Source of the DNA: VXNJ01 sp965249595
GTDB lineage: Bacteria; Chloroflexota; UBA11872; VXNJ01
Assembly: GCA_965249595.1 (NCBI GenBank)
Contig: OZ252242.1
Coordinates: 558,001 to 622,000 of the forward strand
DNA: 64,000 nucleotides
Reading direction: 5' to 3'
Each line of letters begins with the position of its first letter. The first letter of the stretch is position 1. Below the pieces are notes generated by a model. The model did not search any database. It worked only from the letters and a program-made list of their open reading frames with translations, and was not told the DNA's origin. A program made the translations under genes and the position numbers. Positions 8,581 to 17,408 of the stretch are shown piece after piece.

Positions 8581-9999
8581 CTAAACCTGCGGGTGACGCA
8601 CGAAGTCGGTGGCCTGCTGGAAGGCGTAACCGGCGCGACATAGGGTCGCCTCGCCGCCCGGCCGGCCAACCAATTGGAGGGCCGTCGGCAATCCTTGGCT
8701 CCAACCATTCGGCAGGGTCAGGGTGGGCGCGCGATTCATGTCCCAAGGGGCGGTGAATTGCCGGCGAATTGCATCGCTTTTCTCTTGAGCCGGGTTGAAA
8801 TCTCCCGGCGCATCGTCATACAACATTTCTTCACTGACTTGATGGGGCAGCCCCGCCATGGCCGGACACGCCAACATGTCAATACCGGCAAATGCCCGCG
8901 CCAATAAACCCCTTAGTTCATCGCGTCGGTTGCAGGCCTCGGCGTACGCCACCGCGCTAATCGATGAACCGTGGGACAACCAACCGCGGAACCAAGAGCC
9001 GTATTCGGCCGCACGACTTGGATAGTGCTCGTCGTGCGCGGAGAGCGCTTCGACCGCGCAGATCGTCGGCCAGTCGGGCATGTACGGGCGCACGTCGGGT
9101 AGCTCTACGTCCACTATTTCGGCGCCCAACGAAGCAAGCGTCGCCACCGATGCGGCAACCGCCTCGGCAATCTCAGGGGCTACATCATCACCCGCGTAGC
9201 GCTGGTCGTAACCGACTTTTACGCCGACAACGCCGTCGCCAATTCCGGCAAGGATGGCGGGAGCGGCATCGGGTAGGGTTGTCGGGTCGTGCGGATCGTT
9301 GCCGCCAATCGCCTCGAGCACGGCGGCGCAGTCCCAGGCGGAGCGGGTCATCGGACCAACGTGATCGAGTGATTGCGCGAGATCGAGAACGCCATAGCGG
9401 CTCACGCGCCCCCAGGTGGGTTTGAGGCCGACGATTCCGCAGGAGGCCGACGGCGTCCGAATCGATCCGCCGGTGTCGCTGCCCAGCGATGCGTAGCAGA
9501 GACCGGACGCCGTGGCAACGCCGGAACCACTCGATGACACCCCCGTCCAGCGATCGGCCGCCCACGGATTGACCGGAACCTGGCGGGCGCGGTTGTAACC
9601 AGCCATCGCTCCCTCGGTGAGATTGAGTTTGCCCAACAGGATTGCTCCGGCCGCGCGCAGACGGACAACCACGGTGGAGTCGAAGTCCGGCACAAATTCT
9701 TCCAGCACCCTGGTGCCGCCCATCGTGCGGGTGCCGCTGGTGTAGCAGAGGTCCTTTACCGCCACCGGAACGCCATGTAGCGGGCCGCGGTAATCGCCCC
9801 CCGCGATTTCCTCCCCGGCCCATTCGGCCTCCTCGAGCGCCGAATCAGCCATAACCGTGGCGTAGCTTTTCAGTCGGTCGTCGGTCGCCTCAATTCGCTC
9901 CAGCAGGCCTTTCGTCAATTCAACCGGCGACAGTTCGCCAGTCGCGATTAGCGGTGCAAGTTCCTCGATCGTTGCAAACGCTCTTTCGTCCCTAACCAT
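8581..9999 (-). CDS. amidase-signature hydrolase
   Basis: A 472-residue amidase-signature enzyme (the GatA-like fold) that hydrolyses a carboxamide. The Ser-cisSer-Lys triad is visible: the lysine in GVPVAVKDL, the cis-serine in GVSSSGSGVA and the nucleophile in SDTGGSIRTP. It lacks a gatB/gatC context, and long family-specific loops suggest a free-standing amidase of unknown substrate rather than the glutamyl-tRNA amidotransferase subunit. ATG 9999 is chosen over an upstream in-frame start at 10071 because AAGGAACGAGGG precedes it. The next plus-strand gene is divergent. Confidence 0.85.
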   Translation of the reverse strand: MVRDERAFATIEELAPLIATGELSPVELTKGLLERIEATDDRLKSYATVMADSALEEAEWAGEEIAGGDYRGPLHGVPVAVKDLCYTSGTRTMGGTRVLEEFVPDFDSTVVVRLRAAGAILLGKLNLTEGAMAGYNRARQVPVNPWAADRWTGVSSSGSGVATASGLCYASLGSDTGGSIRTPSASCGIVGLKPTWGRVSRYGVLDLAQSLDHVGPMTRSAWDCAAVLEAIGGNDPHDPTTLPDAAPAILAGIGDGVVGVKVGYDQRYAGDDVAPEIAEAVAASVATLASLGAEIVDVELPDVRPYMPDWPTICAVEALSAHDEHYPSRAAEYGSWFRGWLSHGSSISAVAYAEACNRRDELRGLLARAFAGIDMLACPAMAGLPHQVSEEMLYDDAPGDFNPAQEKSDAIRRQFTAPWDMNRAPTLTLPNGWSQGLPTALQLVGRPGGEATLCRAGYAFQQATDFVRHPQV

Positions 10000-10309
10000 C
10001 CATGTCCCTCGTTCCTTGGCCCGGGATCCCGCCTCCGCCAAAGCTGCGTCGGTTGGCCCCGGCGGACACACACTGCTCCGTTGAGATTAAGACCAGCCCA
10101 GGCACCGATCGGCGCTCTATCCCGCACGCTGGCATCGGGGCGCCGAAGATGGCTCCGAATCCGGCCGGCCGGCGGCCGAACAAATCCGGTTTTTCCTCGC
10201 CCGGGCCTTCGTCCCACCTCCCTGCGTTACAGTCTTGCAATCTGACAACCGACCGCGCCCACGATCGGCCTAATTCGCGCCCCTGGGCAAACTGATTGGC
10301 ATTAGTGTC

Positions 10310-11596
10310 GTGAGCGAACCAGCCCCTGCCCAGCTCCTCTCCCGCCGCGAACGATTGCTCGGGACCGGCGTGAGCACGTTTTATGGAGAAGATCCCCTGC
10401 ACCTGGTGCGTGGCGAGGGCGTCTGGCTCTTCGACGCCGCAGGGCGACGCTATCTTGACATATTCAACAACGTGCAATGTGTGGGACATTCCCACCCCCA
10501 CGTCGTCGAGGCGATCCGGCGCCAGAGGGGGACGCTAACCGTCCATTCACGCTATCTGGATGAGGGCATCCTCGATTACGCCGAGCATCTCACCGCGCTC
10601 CACGCCGAACCGATCACGACCGCTGTATTCACCTGCAGTGGCACCGAAGCCAATGAAGTCGCGATTCAGATGGCCCGCGCCGCCACCGGCGGGCGCGGGA
10701 TAATCTGCACCGACGCCGCCTACCATGGCAATTCGACCGAGGTAAGCAAGACTTCCTGGCTGCGCGGCAACCAATGCCGGGAATTCCGCTCAATCCCGAT
10801 GCCCCAGCGCTACCGGCCGCTCGGCGACGGACTCAGCGACGAGGACCTCACCGAGGCCTATCTGACCAGACTGGTCGAGCAAATTAAGAATTTCACCGCC
10901 GATGGCGTCAAGTTCGCCGGGGTTCTGTTCTGCCCGATCCTGGCCAACGAAGGGGTGCCGGACATTCCGCCCGGTTTCATGGCCCGGGCGGCCGAGTTGG
11001 CTCATTCGGCGGGTGGATTGTTCATCTGCGACGAGGTGCAGGTGGGGTTTGGCCGCACCGGGCGCTGGTGGGGTTACGAAACCAGCGGTTTTGTACCAGA
11101 TATCGTCACCATGGCCAAATCCATGGGCGCCGGTTTGCCGCTGGCCGGCGCCGTCGCATCGGCCGATCTAGTCGACCGATTCCGCGTCGAGACCGACTAT
11201 TTCAACACCTACGCCGCCAGCCCGCTGCAAGCTGCGGTGGGGCAGGCCGTCATCGACGTGATTGAGAACGAAGATCTCCTCGCCAGCGTGACATCCGTCG
11301 GAGCATATCTGCGTGACCAATTGCGCAGCATCGCAGAGAACTGCGAGCCCATGGCCGAGGTCCGCGGGCACGGGCTCTGCTCTGTCATCGAATGGGTTAA
11401 GGACCGTCAGAACAAGGACCCCGATCCGGCCGGGGCCAACGCGATCGTCAATCGCATGCGCCGGGCCGGATTTCTGATGGGGATGACGGGGCAGCATGAA
11501 AACGTGGTCCTGGCGCGCCCGCCGTTGGTATTCCAGCGCGAGCTCGCCGATCTCTTTCTGGAAGCCTTTGCCTCCACCGTCAGCGAGCCTGTCTGA
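10310..11596 (+). CDS. class III aminotransferase, phospho-lyase (AGXT2L)-like
   Basis: A 428-residue PLP enzyme of the class III aminotransferase family. The PLP lysine is in TMAKSMGAGLPLAG (about residue 271), with ICDEVQVGFGRTGRWW before it. The N-terminal half (FNNVQCVGHSHPHVVEAI and SRYLDEGILDYAEHL) resembles the AGXT2L subgroup more than ordinary transaminases. AGXT2L enzymes are phospho-lyases acting on phosphoethanolamine or phosphohydroxylysine. The gene that follows is a decayed kinase of the type that pairs with such phospho-lyases, which supports the idea. Substrate is unproven. The start is GTG 10310. Confidence 0.8.
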   Translation: MSEPAPAQLLSRRERLLGTGVSTFYGEDPLHLVRGEGVWLFDAAGRRYLDIFNNVQCVGHSHPHVVEAIRRQRGTLTVHSRYLDEGILDYAEHLTALHAEPITTAVFTCSGTEANEVAIQMARAATGGRGIICTDAAYHGNSTEVSKTSWLRGNQCREFRSIPMPQRYRPLGDGLSDEDLTEAYLTRLVEQIKNFTADGVKFAGVLFCPILANEGVPDIPPGFMARAAELAHSAGGLFICDEVQVGFGRTGRWWGYETSGFVPDIVTMAKSMGAGLPLAGAVASADLVDRFRVETDYFNTYAASPLQAAVGQAVIDVIENEDLLASVTSVGAYLRDQLRSIAENCEPMAEVRGHGLCSVIEWVKDRQNKDPDPAGANAIVNRMRRAGFLMGMTGQHENVVLARPPLVFQRELADLFLEAFASTVSEPV

Positions 11597-11600
11597 TTCA

Positions 11601-12604
11601 TTGCTTGAGCCGAACAATCTCGGCGACGCAACGCTGGGCGCGATCGCCGAACGGGCGCTACCCTAGCTGGGGCATCAAACCGGACCGGATGCACCTGGTC
11701 CGGCGAGCCTAAAACACTACCTTCAAACTCACGATGGCCAACGGGCCTGATCTTGTTCTGCGTATTCATCGACCCGGCTATCATTCGCGTGCCGAGCTGG
11801 AGTTAGAACTTCTCTGGACACGGGCACTCAGCGACGCCGGAATAGCGGTTCCAATCGGACGGCGAAAGCTTCGGCGGGCTGGCTACGGCAAGATTCCAAC
11901 TCCCGATGGCAAATCCTCCCGCCATGTTGGAGTAGCCGACTGGATCGAAGGGCCCATCCTGCAGGAAGAAATCGAACAGGAGTCAGATCCAAGCCGGATC
12001 GCCTCCCGCTTCAATCAGATCGGTCGATTTGCCGCCCGCATTCACAACCAATCGAACAAATGGGTGCCGCCGGCGAAATTTACCCGCCACGCCTTTGATG
12101 TGCCCGGATACTTCGGGAAGTCTTCCTTTTGGGGTCGGCTCTGGGATTTGCCCCCGCTCGAGCCGGTTCAGCGCGAAGTTCTCTCGCGCGCCCGCCATCG
12201 GATCGCGAAAATCCTTGGCAGCTATGGCCATGGAGCGGGCGTCTACTCGATGATTCATGCCGACCTGCACCCCAAAGAACTTCCTGGTCGGGGATGCCGG
12301 AGCACGCCACGTGATCGATTTTGATGATGCCGGGTTCGGCTGGCATCAGTATGAATTGGCCGTCGCGCTCTATGAGATCCAAGACCACCCGGACACTGAA
12401 ACGATAACCGCGGCCTGCGTCGCCGGCTACCGCGAGGTGCGACCTTTGAGCGGGCAGGCGTTGGAGTTGCTGCCTTTGTTTTTGTTGATCCGGCAGCTGG
12501 TCTCAATCGGTTGGATGTGGACCCGCCCTGAATTAGGGGAGCGCCGGTATATACCGAGGTTGATCGATGACGCCTGCGAACGGATCGACGCCTTCTCGTT
12601 CTAG
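11601..12604 (+). pseudogene. broken APH-family small-molecule kinase (hydroxylysine-kinase-like)
   Basis: Aminoglycoside-phosphotransferase-fold kinase split by at least three lesions. The N-terminal piece (LGDATLGAIAERALP) is in a different frame from the following piece (WGIKPDRMHLVRRA), so a frameshift lies near 11661-11668. An in-frame TAA at 11710-11712 then interrupts a motif that normally reads RR-x-EN. The middle part (NTTFKLTMANGPDLVLRIHRPGYHS) runs to the catalytic HADLHP. One extra base near 12276 (in ccccaaag) shifts the frame, and NFLVGDAGARHVIDFDDAGF with the Mg-binding D continues from 12279. The remainder is intact to 12604. Several independent lesions point to a true pseudogene rather than one sequencing error. 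Confidence 0.8.
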
Positions 12605-12804
12605 CGGTGCGACGAATGGCTGCGCCTTCGGGAGAAGAATTCCGGCAGGGAGCCTGCGAGCGGCAAGATTCCAAGACCGCAATGGGGGTATCGGCGACGC
12701 CTTGATTTTTCCCTGCCGCGCGCCCCTTCAGCGCGGTCGTGGCCTATTTGGCCCCGGGCAACGCGATTGCCTAATAAATCTGAGTTGTTAGGCAGGGCTC
12801 CTGA

Positions 12805-13752
12805 ATGCAGCAGATTTCAGACTTCCGGACTCGTGCCAGCGTCGATATCCGCAAACGTCTGGGCCTCACTTACCGCGGCGGGGCGACATCCTGCCTGTTC
12901 GTGCTGCCGTCGGTCGTATTCATATTGATCTTCGTGATAGTGCCCATCATTGGGGCCCTCTACTACAGCTTCACTAAATACGACCTTCTCACCGCGCCCG
13001 AATTCATCGGGCTGAAGAATTACCAGGCGATCGGCACTGAACCCCGATTTTTGCCAGCCGCCCGCAACACTATCCTCTTCGCATTCGGGACCGTGCCCAC
13101 CGGGGTAATCACATCCCTGTTCCTGGCGGTATTGGTCAGCCGCGCCTTAAAGGGAATCTATTTTTTTCGGGCCATGTTTTACATGCCGGTCGTCTCGTCC
13201 CTGGTCACCGTCGCTTTGATTTGGCTCTGGATGTACGAACCGCAATTCGGGCTGGCCAACGAGATCTTCCGAACGATGGGCTTGCCGGTATCAAAATGGC
13301 TGTGTGGTCCCGAGACCGCGCTCTTCGCCATCATCCTGATGTGTGTTTGGAAAAACATGGGCCTCAACATGGTCATTTATCTGGCTGGCTTACAGGGCAT
13401 ACCGCCGCATCTCTACGAGGCGGCCGAAATTGACGGAGCTGGCCGAGTGTCGCAATTTCTCAAGATCACCCTGCCGATGCTGGCGCCGACTACTTTCTTT
13501 GTCGTGATCGTCTACTTCATCGGCGCCTTACAGATGTTCATCCAGGTCCTGATCATGGCCTGCCCAAATCCCCAAATCCTCTGCGGTGGCCCGCTCGATT
13601 CCACGGTTACGATCGTGATGTTGATTTACCTTGAGGCTTTCGCCAATCTCCAGATGGGATTTGCCGCCGCGCTCTCTTTTATCCTGTTTGCGGTCATTGG
13701 GGTTGTCACCATCATCAATGCTCGATTGCTCAGGTACGACATCGGTTACTAG
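12805..13752 (+). CDS. ABC sugar-type transporter permease, copy 1 (MalF/UgpA family)
   Basis: A 315-residue inner-membrane permease of a carbohydrate-type ABC importer with six or so predicted helices. The first follows SCLFVLPSVVFILIF. The cytoplasmic EAA loop that docks the ATPase reads YEAAEIDGAGRVSQFLKITLPML (about residues 206-228). Its binding protein, partner permease (MalG type) and ATPase are all absent here. The next gene is a near copy. The first 14 or so residues differ between the copies, and the rest is collinear without gaps. Start ATG 12805. Confidence 0.88.
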   Translation: MQQISDFRTRASVDIRKRLGLTYRGGATSCLFVLPSVVFILIFVIVPIIGALYYSFTKYDLLTAPEFIGLKNYQAIGTEPRFLPAARNTILFAFGTVPTGVITSLFLAVLVSRALKGIYFFRAMFYMPVVSSLVTVALIWLWMYEPQFGLANEIFRTMGLPVSKWLCGPETALFAIILMCVWKNMGLNMVIYLAGLQGIPPHLYEAAEIDGAGRVSQFLKITLPMLAPTTFFVVIVYFIGALQMFIQVLIMACPNPQILCGGPLDSTVTIVMLIYLEAFANLQMGFAAALSFILFAVIGVVTIINARLLRYDIGY

Positions 13753-14126
13753 CAATTTCGGTTGCCAATTGGCGCCGGCAATATCGCACCAAATCCCTCA
13801 AGCCGTCGTCGAGCGGCGGCAAACGTTTACCTGATCGCAACATGTCGGTCGGCGTTGGCCGGCAAGCATTCAGCGCGGCGGCCGGCGATTTATTTCGAAG
13901 CGTTACCGATAGATGGGCAGATTGGCGAATTTTTGCCACCGCCAATTGCCTGATTGCGATCGGCCAATCGCTTTCGCTCTGCCCACATCTGGCCGCCCCG
14001 ACCGAGCGTATGGTAATGACGGACCAGCGCTCGCAAAAGCGCAGTCGGGTCGAAATTTGGACGGTGCACGCACGCGATGCTCGCTAACATCGAATCGAGC
14101 CCTGCCGCCCATCCGCTTGGAAATCC
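13753..14126. other. spacer between the duplicated permeases
   Basis: A 374-bp stretch with no recognisable gene. Short open frames exist on both strands but show no family features and are probably chance in GC-rich DNA. There is no similarity to the duplicated unit and no obvious terminator or insertion sequence. Confidence 0.45.
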
Positions 14127-15074
14127 GTGCTTAACGCCGCCAATTACCGGCCGGCCATCAACAAGAGCATCCGTAAACGTCTGGGTCTGACATACCGCGG
14201 CGGAGCGACTTCCTTTTTGTTCGTATTGCCGTCGATCGTATTCATCTTGATCTTCGTGATAGTGCCCATCATTGGGGCCCTCTACTACAGCTTCACTAAA
14301 TACGACCTTCTCACCGCGCCCGAATTCATCGGGCTGAAGAATTACGTCAAAATCGGCACCGAGGATCGCTTTCTGCCGGCCATTCGCAACACGGTCGTCT
14401 TCGCTTTCGGGACCGTGCCCACCGGGGTAATCACATCCCTGTTCCTGGCGGTATTGGTCAACCGCGCAGTGCGGGGCATTTATTTTTTCCGCGCCATGTT
14501 TTACATGCCGGTCGTCTCGTCCCTGGTCACCGTCGCTTTGATTTGGCTCTGGATGTACGAACCGCAATTCGGGCTGGCCAACGAGATCTTCCGAACGGTG
14601 GGCTTGCCGGTATCAAAATGGCTGCGTGGCCCTGAGACCGCACTGCTGGCCATCATCCTGATGAGTGTTTGGAAAAACATGGGCCTCAACATGGTCATCT
14701 TTCTGGCTGGCTTACAGGGCATACCGCCGCATCTCTACGAAGCGGCCGAGATTGACGGAGCTGGCCGGGTGTCGCAATTTCTCAAGATCACCCTGCCCAT
14801 GCTGGCGCCGACTACTTTCTTTGTCGTGATCGTCTACTTCATCGGCGCCTTACAGATGTTCGTCCAGGTCCTGATCATGGCCTGCCCGCACACGCAAATA
14901 AATTGTGGCGGCCCTCTCGATTCCACGATTACGATCGTGATGTTGATCTACCTGGAGGCGTTTGCCTACCTCCAGATGGGATTTGCCGCCGCGCTCTCTT
15001 TTATCCTGTTTGCGGTCATTGGGGTTGTCACCATCATCAATGCTCGATTGCTCAGGTACGACATCGGATATTGA
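14127..15074 (+). CDS. ABC sugar-type transporter permease, copy 2 (MalF/UgpA family)
   Basis: A second 315-residue permease, nearly identical to copy 1 beyond the first 14 residues. It has the same helices and EAA loop (YEAAEIDGAGRVSQFLKITLPML). Differences cluster in the early periplasmic loop (NYVKIGTEDRFLPAIRNTVV) and near CPHTQINCGG. The start is GTG 14127. Having two MalF-type permeases rather than a MalF/MalG pair means they probably do not form one transporter on their own. They may be alternatives that share partners encoded elsewhere. Confidence 0.88.
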   Translation: MLNAANYRPAINKSIRKRLGLTYRGGATSFLFVLPSIVFILIFVIVPIIGALYYSFTKYDLLTAPEFIGLKNYVKIGTEDRFLPAIRNTVVFAFGTVPTGVITSLFLAVLVNRAVRGIYFFRAMFYMPVVSSLVTVALIWLWMYEPQFGLANEIFRTVGLPVSKWLRGPETALLAIILMSVWKNMGLNMVIFLAGLQGIPPHLYEAAEIDGAGRVSQFLKITLPMLAPTTFFVVIVYFIGALQMFVQVLIMACPHTQINCGGPLDSTITIVMLIYLEAFAYLQMGFAAALSFILFAVIGVVTIINARLLRYDIGY

Positions 15075-15229
15075 TGCTGCGGGCGAAAAGAACGTCCGCC
15101 GCAAAAGACCGTGTGCGTTGCTGGTTAGCTAACCAACGGCGACGGACTCTATAGACGGCAGCGACTGGCCGGTGTCGCCGGCCAACGGCGAGGCCGCGGC
15201 CGGCGACTGGTTCCTCACACCGCTACCGC

Positions 15230-16201
15230 TCACCCGGGATATTCACGGACCGGGCGCGGTCGTGAGTCCTTGAGTTGCACCGGTGGGCCACCAGCAATTG
15301 ACTCGTCATCGGGCGGCGTATGGCCCAGCTGTCCAGCCATTTCATCGACGCTTTTGATTCCCTTTAATTTGTCGGCCCCTTCAACTGCCTTGGCGTCGGC
15401 GGCAAAGTAATCAAACCATGGCAATCCGGCATTGGTGTAGTCCTTGGCGGTCGGCGGTCGGGTCGGCGCAGCCTGGCCGGTGATGGCCAGCCACTGGGTG
15501 GCGTTGGCAATCGTTACAAAGCAGCGGCTGGCGTTGCGTTGGTCCCAGGCATCAAGGCCGAACTCGTCGTCATAGATCTCCTGGCCCATCCGTCCGCCGG
15601 GGGCCAGCCCCATCGGCACCACTGCATGCACAACGAATTCGTCGCATTGCTCGGCGACTAGTTCCGCGTAGCGGTCGGCCTTCATCGGATAGGCGACGAT
15701 CTGCAGGCCGCCATGCTCGGCGTCGCCGGTCAGCTGCTCCTCGACGCTGTAGCCGGAGCCAAGCGGCATGGCCACGAATTGGCGAATGATGCCCTTCTCA
15801 ACGCAATAACCATCGAGCCACGGCTGCTCGGGCAGCACGACATAGTCCTGCGGATCGCGATTGAGATGGTTGAGCCATTCCTCGCCGGATATTGCGCAGA
15901 TCTTGCCAGTGGCGATCTTTAAGGCAATTGGGTAGCCATTGGGCGAGTCGAAATTTATCCACATCGCCTCGGCCTGATGCATCGGCATCACGACTCCGCC
16001 ACGCCTCTGCCAGGACGCCGGCAGCCGCTGGACGAAATCGTCTAGGTGCCGCAGTGGAAAACTTCCCAAACCCGGCGGCAAGAAATGGTCATTCCCGTCG
16101 TCGGGTATGCGCAACGTCCGTTGGAAATTCAGCGAACAGGTCGCGTTTGGATGAACCTTTGGGAAGCTGAAGGACAGGGATTCGTGTTCTAACGTGATCA
16201 A
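15230..16201 (-). CDS. conserved hypothetical protein, 323 aa
   Basis: I recognise this as a widespread uncharacterised bacterial family but know no function. Features are an opening with FQRTLRIPDDG and LPPGLGSFPLRHLDD, a PASWQRRGGVVMPMHQAEAMWI stretch, QDYVVLPEQPWLDGYCVEKGIIRQFVAMPLG, and a GGLQIVAYPMK segment. There are no membrane helices or signal peptide. The start is TTG 16201, overlapping the TGA of the upstream small gene (TTGA), which implies coupled translation in the XRE-led operon. The C-terminal 40 residues look disordered. Confidence 0.7.
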   Translation of the reverse strand: MITLEHESLSFSFPKVHPNATCSLNFQRTLRIPDDGNDHFLPPGLGSFPLRHLDDFVQRLPASWQRRGGVVMPMHQAEAMWINFDSPNGYPIALKIATGKICAISGEEWLNHLNRDPQDYVVLPEQPWLDGYCVEKGIIRQFVAMPLGSGYSVEEQLTGDAEHGGLQIVAYPMKADRYAELVAEQCDEFVVHAVVPMGLAPGGRMGQEIYDDEFGLDAWDQRNASRCFVTIANATQWLAITGQAAPTRPPTAKDYTNAGLPWFDYFAADAKAVEGADKLKGIKSVDEMAGQLGHTPPDDESIAGGPPVQLKDSRPRPVREYPG

Positions 16202-16413
16202 CTTGGGTTTCTCCTTTTATCACTGTCCAAATGAACCAGAATCCTGTCACCCAATTCGATTAATTCGTGGGCAATCCGGCGGGATTCTTTGGGGTCACGG
16301 GAAGCGTATGTCAGGAAATCTAGATGTTCGTCGTAGCGGGTTAATTTGGTCAGATCCATGGATAGCCTCTGCAATCGTGTAGGCAAAATTCCAAAACTTT
16401 GTTCGGACATCAC
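16198..16413 (-). CDS. small protein, 71 aa, unknown
   Basis: A short helical, charged protein with no recognised family. Its GTG/ATG start (16413 or 16410) overlaps the stop of the preceding frame, and its stop overlaps the TTG of the 323-aa gene, so the position in a tight leftward operon is the main support for it being real. It may assist or regulate the larger downstream protein. Confidence 0.5.
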   Translation of the reverse strand: MMSEQSFGILPTRLQRLSMDLTKLTRYDEHLDFLTYASRDPKESRRIAHELIELGDRILVHLDSDKRRNPS

Positions 16414-16715
16414 TAAAACCTTTCATTGAGTTGTTCGGGGAACACTTTGGTGTTCCGGAAACGGGGACAATATGAGTCGATCGTCGGCCGCCCAAATGAC
16501 CGACGTCGGCGGCTACTTTCGTAGTTGAATTGAATAAGTCGGCACGGTCGTCCGGCCACTCGGCCAGCACCAACCAAATTGCTGATGGCCGGGACGATTT
16601 CGGCCCACAAGATATCCGACGGTCCAACTTCCGTTCCAGACAATGCCGAAACTCGGCTTTGGTGGTGGCCGGTGGCCAGACGGGCGGCGGGGCGTATCAC
16701 ACTACCAATCCCCAT
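16413..16715 (-). CDS. possible small protein, 100 aa, unknown
   Basis: An open frame between the XRE gene (overlap 14 bp) and the 71-aa gene (overlap 1 bp). It is arginine- and serine-rich with no recognised domain. Its only support is its snug fit in the operon, since a competing frame (16295-16627) is also open. It may be a decayed partner of the XRE regulator. Confidence 0.3.
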   Translation of the reverse strand: MGIGSVIRPAARLATGHHQSRVSALSGTEVGPSDILWAEIVPAISNLVGAGRVAGRPCRLIQFNYESSRRRRSFGRPTIDSYCPRFRNTKVFPEQLNERF

Positions 16716-17055
16716 CGCGCACTACACGGACGACGCGTAAGATGGCGTGATCAGGGGCCGACTTGAGCTCCCGAATCAGGTCTGCAAACAATTTGGGTCG
16801 CCGGCGAATGATCTCTTGCAGTTCAGCCGACACCTTTCCGGCCATCGCCAAGTAAACATCCGGATCGGTCCCCAACTCAGCGGCCAAACGAAGTGTCGCT
16901 GCTTCCGACGGCGGGGCGACTACGCCGCGTTCGATCTTGCTCAGATAGGCCGGCTCAATACCGACTCTCATCGCGACCTGGCGAAGCGAATAGCGCCGGT
17001 CCTGGCGGCGCAGGTCCTCGCGGAGGGTTCGGGTGTGTGTTCCAAAGTGGGTCAT
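16702..17055 (-). CDS. XRE-family HTH transcriptional regulator
   Basis: A 117-residue protein with an N-terminal lambda-repressor-like HTH (LREDLRRQDRRYSLRQVAMRVGI then PAYLSKIERGVVAPPSE, residues 10-50). It is followed by LGTDPDVYLAMAGKVSAELQEIIRRRPKLFADLIREL, a tail typical of a common solitary XRE subfamily. It heads a leftward operon of small unknowns and the 323-aa conserved hypothetical. Its own promoter ends almost at its start codon, so the message may be leaderless, and repeats around the -10 could be an autoregulatory operator. Confidence 0.88.
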   Translation of the reverse strand: MTHFGTHTRTLREDLRRQDRRYSLRQVAMRVGIEPAYLSKIERGVVAPPSEAATLRLAAELGTDPDVYLAMAGKVSAELQEIIRRRPKLFADLIRELKSAPDHAILRVVRVVRDGDW

Positions 17056-17064
17056 ATGTCATAC

Positions 17065-17094
17065 ATACTACACATTTGGCCAATACAATGTCAA
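17065..17094 (-). promoter_or_regulatory. strong sigma-70 promoter of the XRE gene
   Basis: On the minus strand, TTGACA (17094-17089) and TAGTAT (17070-17065) are 18 bp apart. The predicted start, near 17058, is only about 3 nt before the ATG at 17055, so the transcript would be essentially leaderless. The overlapping gtatgtatgacatatgac region contains short palindromes and repeats suited to repressor binding. Confidence 0.65.
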
Positions 17095-17148
17095 CTGTGC
17101 TGAGTTGGTGCCTAAATGGCTGGGCTGGGGCGTCAGGACTCGGCCCTC

Positions 17149-17359
17149 GTTCTCTCGTCGCCGACGAGAGAACTAGCTCGCCGTTCTCATCGTTGCAATA
17201 TTGCAGTTCAACTGGGCCCGTTCCGACACCAGCGTTGTTCCCTTTTTGTTACCGGTTGCACCACCACGTCCGGTTATCAGTGAAAATGAAAGCGCCAAAA
17301 GGGCGTGAGACTGATACCCTCTCATCCCGTTGTCGATCGGACCCCTGCGCCCAACGGGA
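17149..17359 (+). promoter_or_regulatory. hairpins upstream of leuS
   Basis: Two inverted repeats lie in the 350-bp region between the XRE gene and leuS. One is a perfect 12-bp pair (17149-17160 with 17162-17173, gttctctcgtcg-type arms). The other is an 8-bp stem, tcccgttg (17325-17332) with caacggga (17352-17359), about 50 nt before the likely leuS start. They could be leader or attenuator elements. I looked for the conserved T-box core (AGGGTGG-type) and did not find it. Confidence 0.35.
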
Positions 17360-17408
17360 CGCCATTTAACGCTCCTTCCAAATACCCTCCGCACCCAGGA
17401 AGACGGAA

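Larger units (their letters stand above)
12847..15074 (+). repeat. tandem gene duplication of the ABC permease, mosaic identity
   Basis: Positions 12847-13752 align without indels to 14169-15074 (constant offset 1322 bp). Identity is patchy. Long exact tracts (for example about 12927-13022 against 14249-14344, and much of the segment around 13160-13270 against 14482-14592) alternate with short clusters of differences (13023-13080, 13561-13610). The two copies are separated by 374 bp of unrelated sequence. The pattern fits duplication followed by gene conversion. Confidence 0.85.

Noticed and set aside
13890..14567. 225-codon minus-strand frame across the permease spacer and copy 2
   Set aside because: Half of it is antisense to the conserved permease, and the remainder has no family signal.
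17100..17408. Possible T-box leader of leuS
   Set aside because: Hairpins exist but the conserved T-box antiterminator core is not present.
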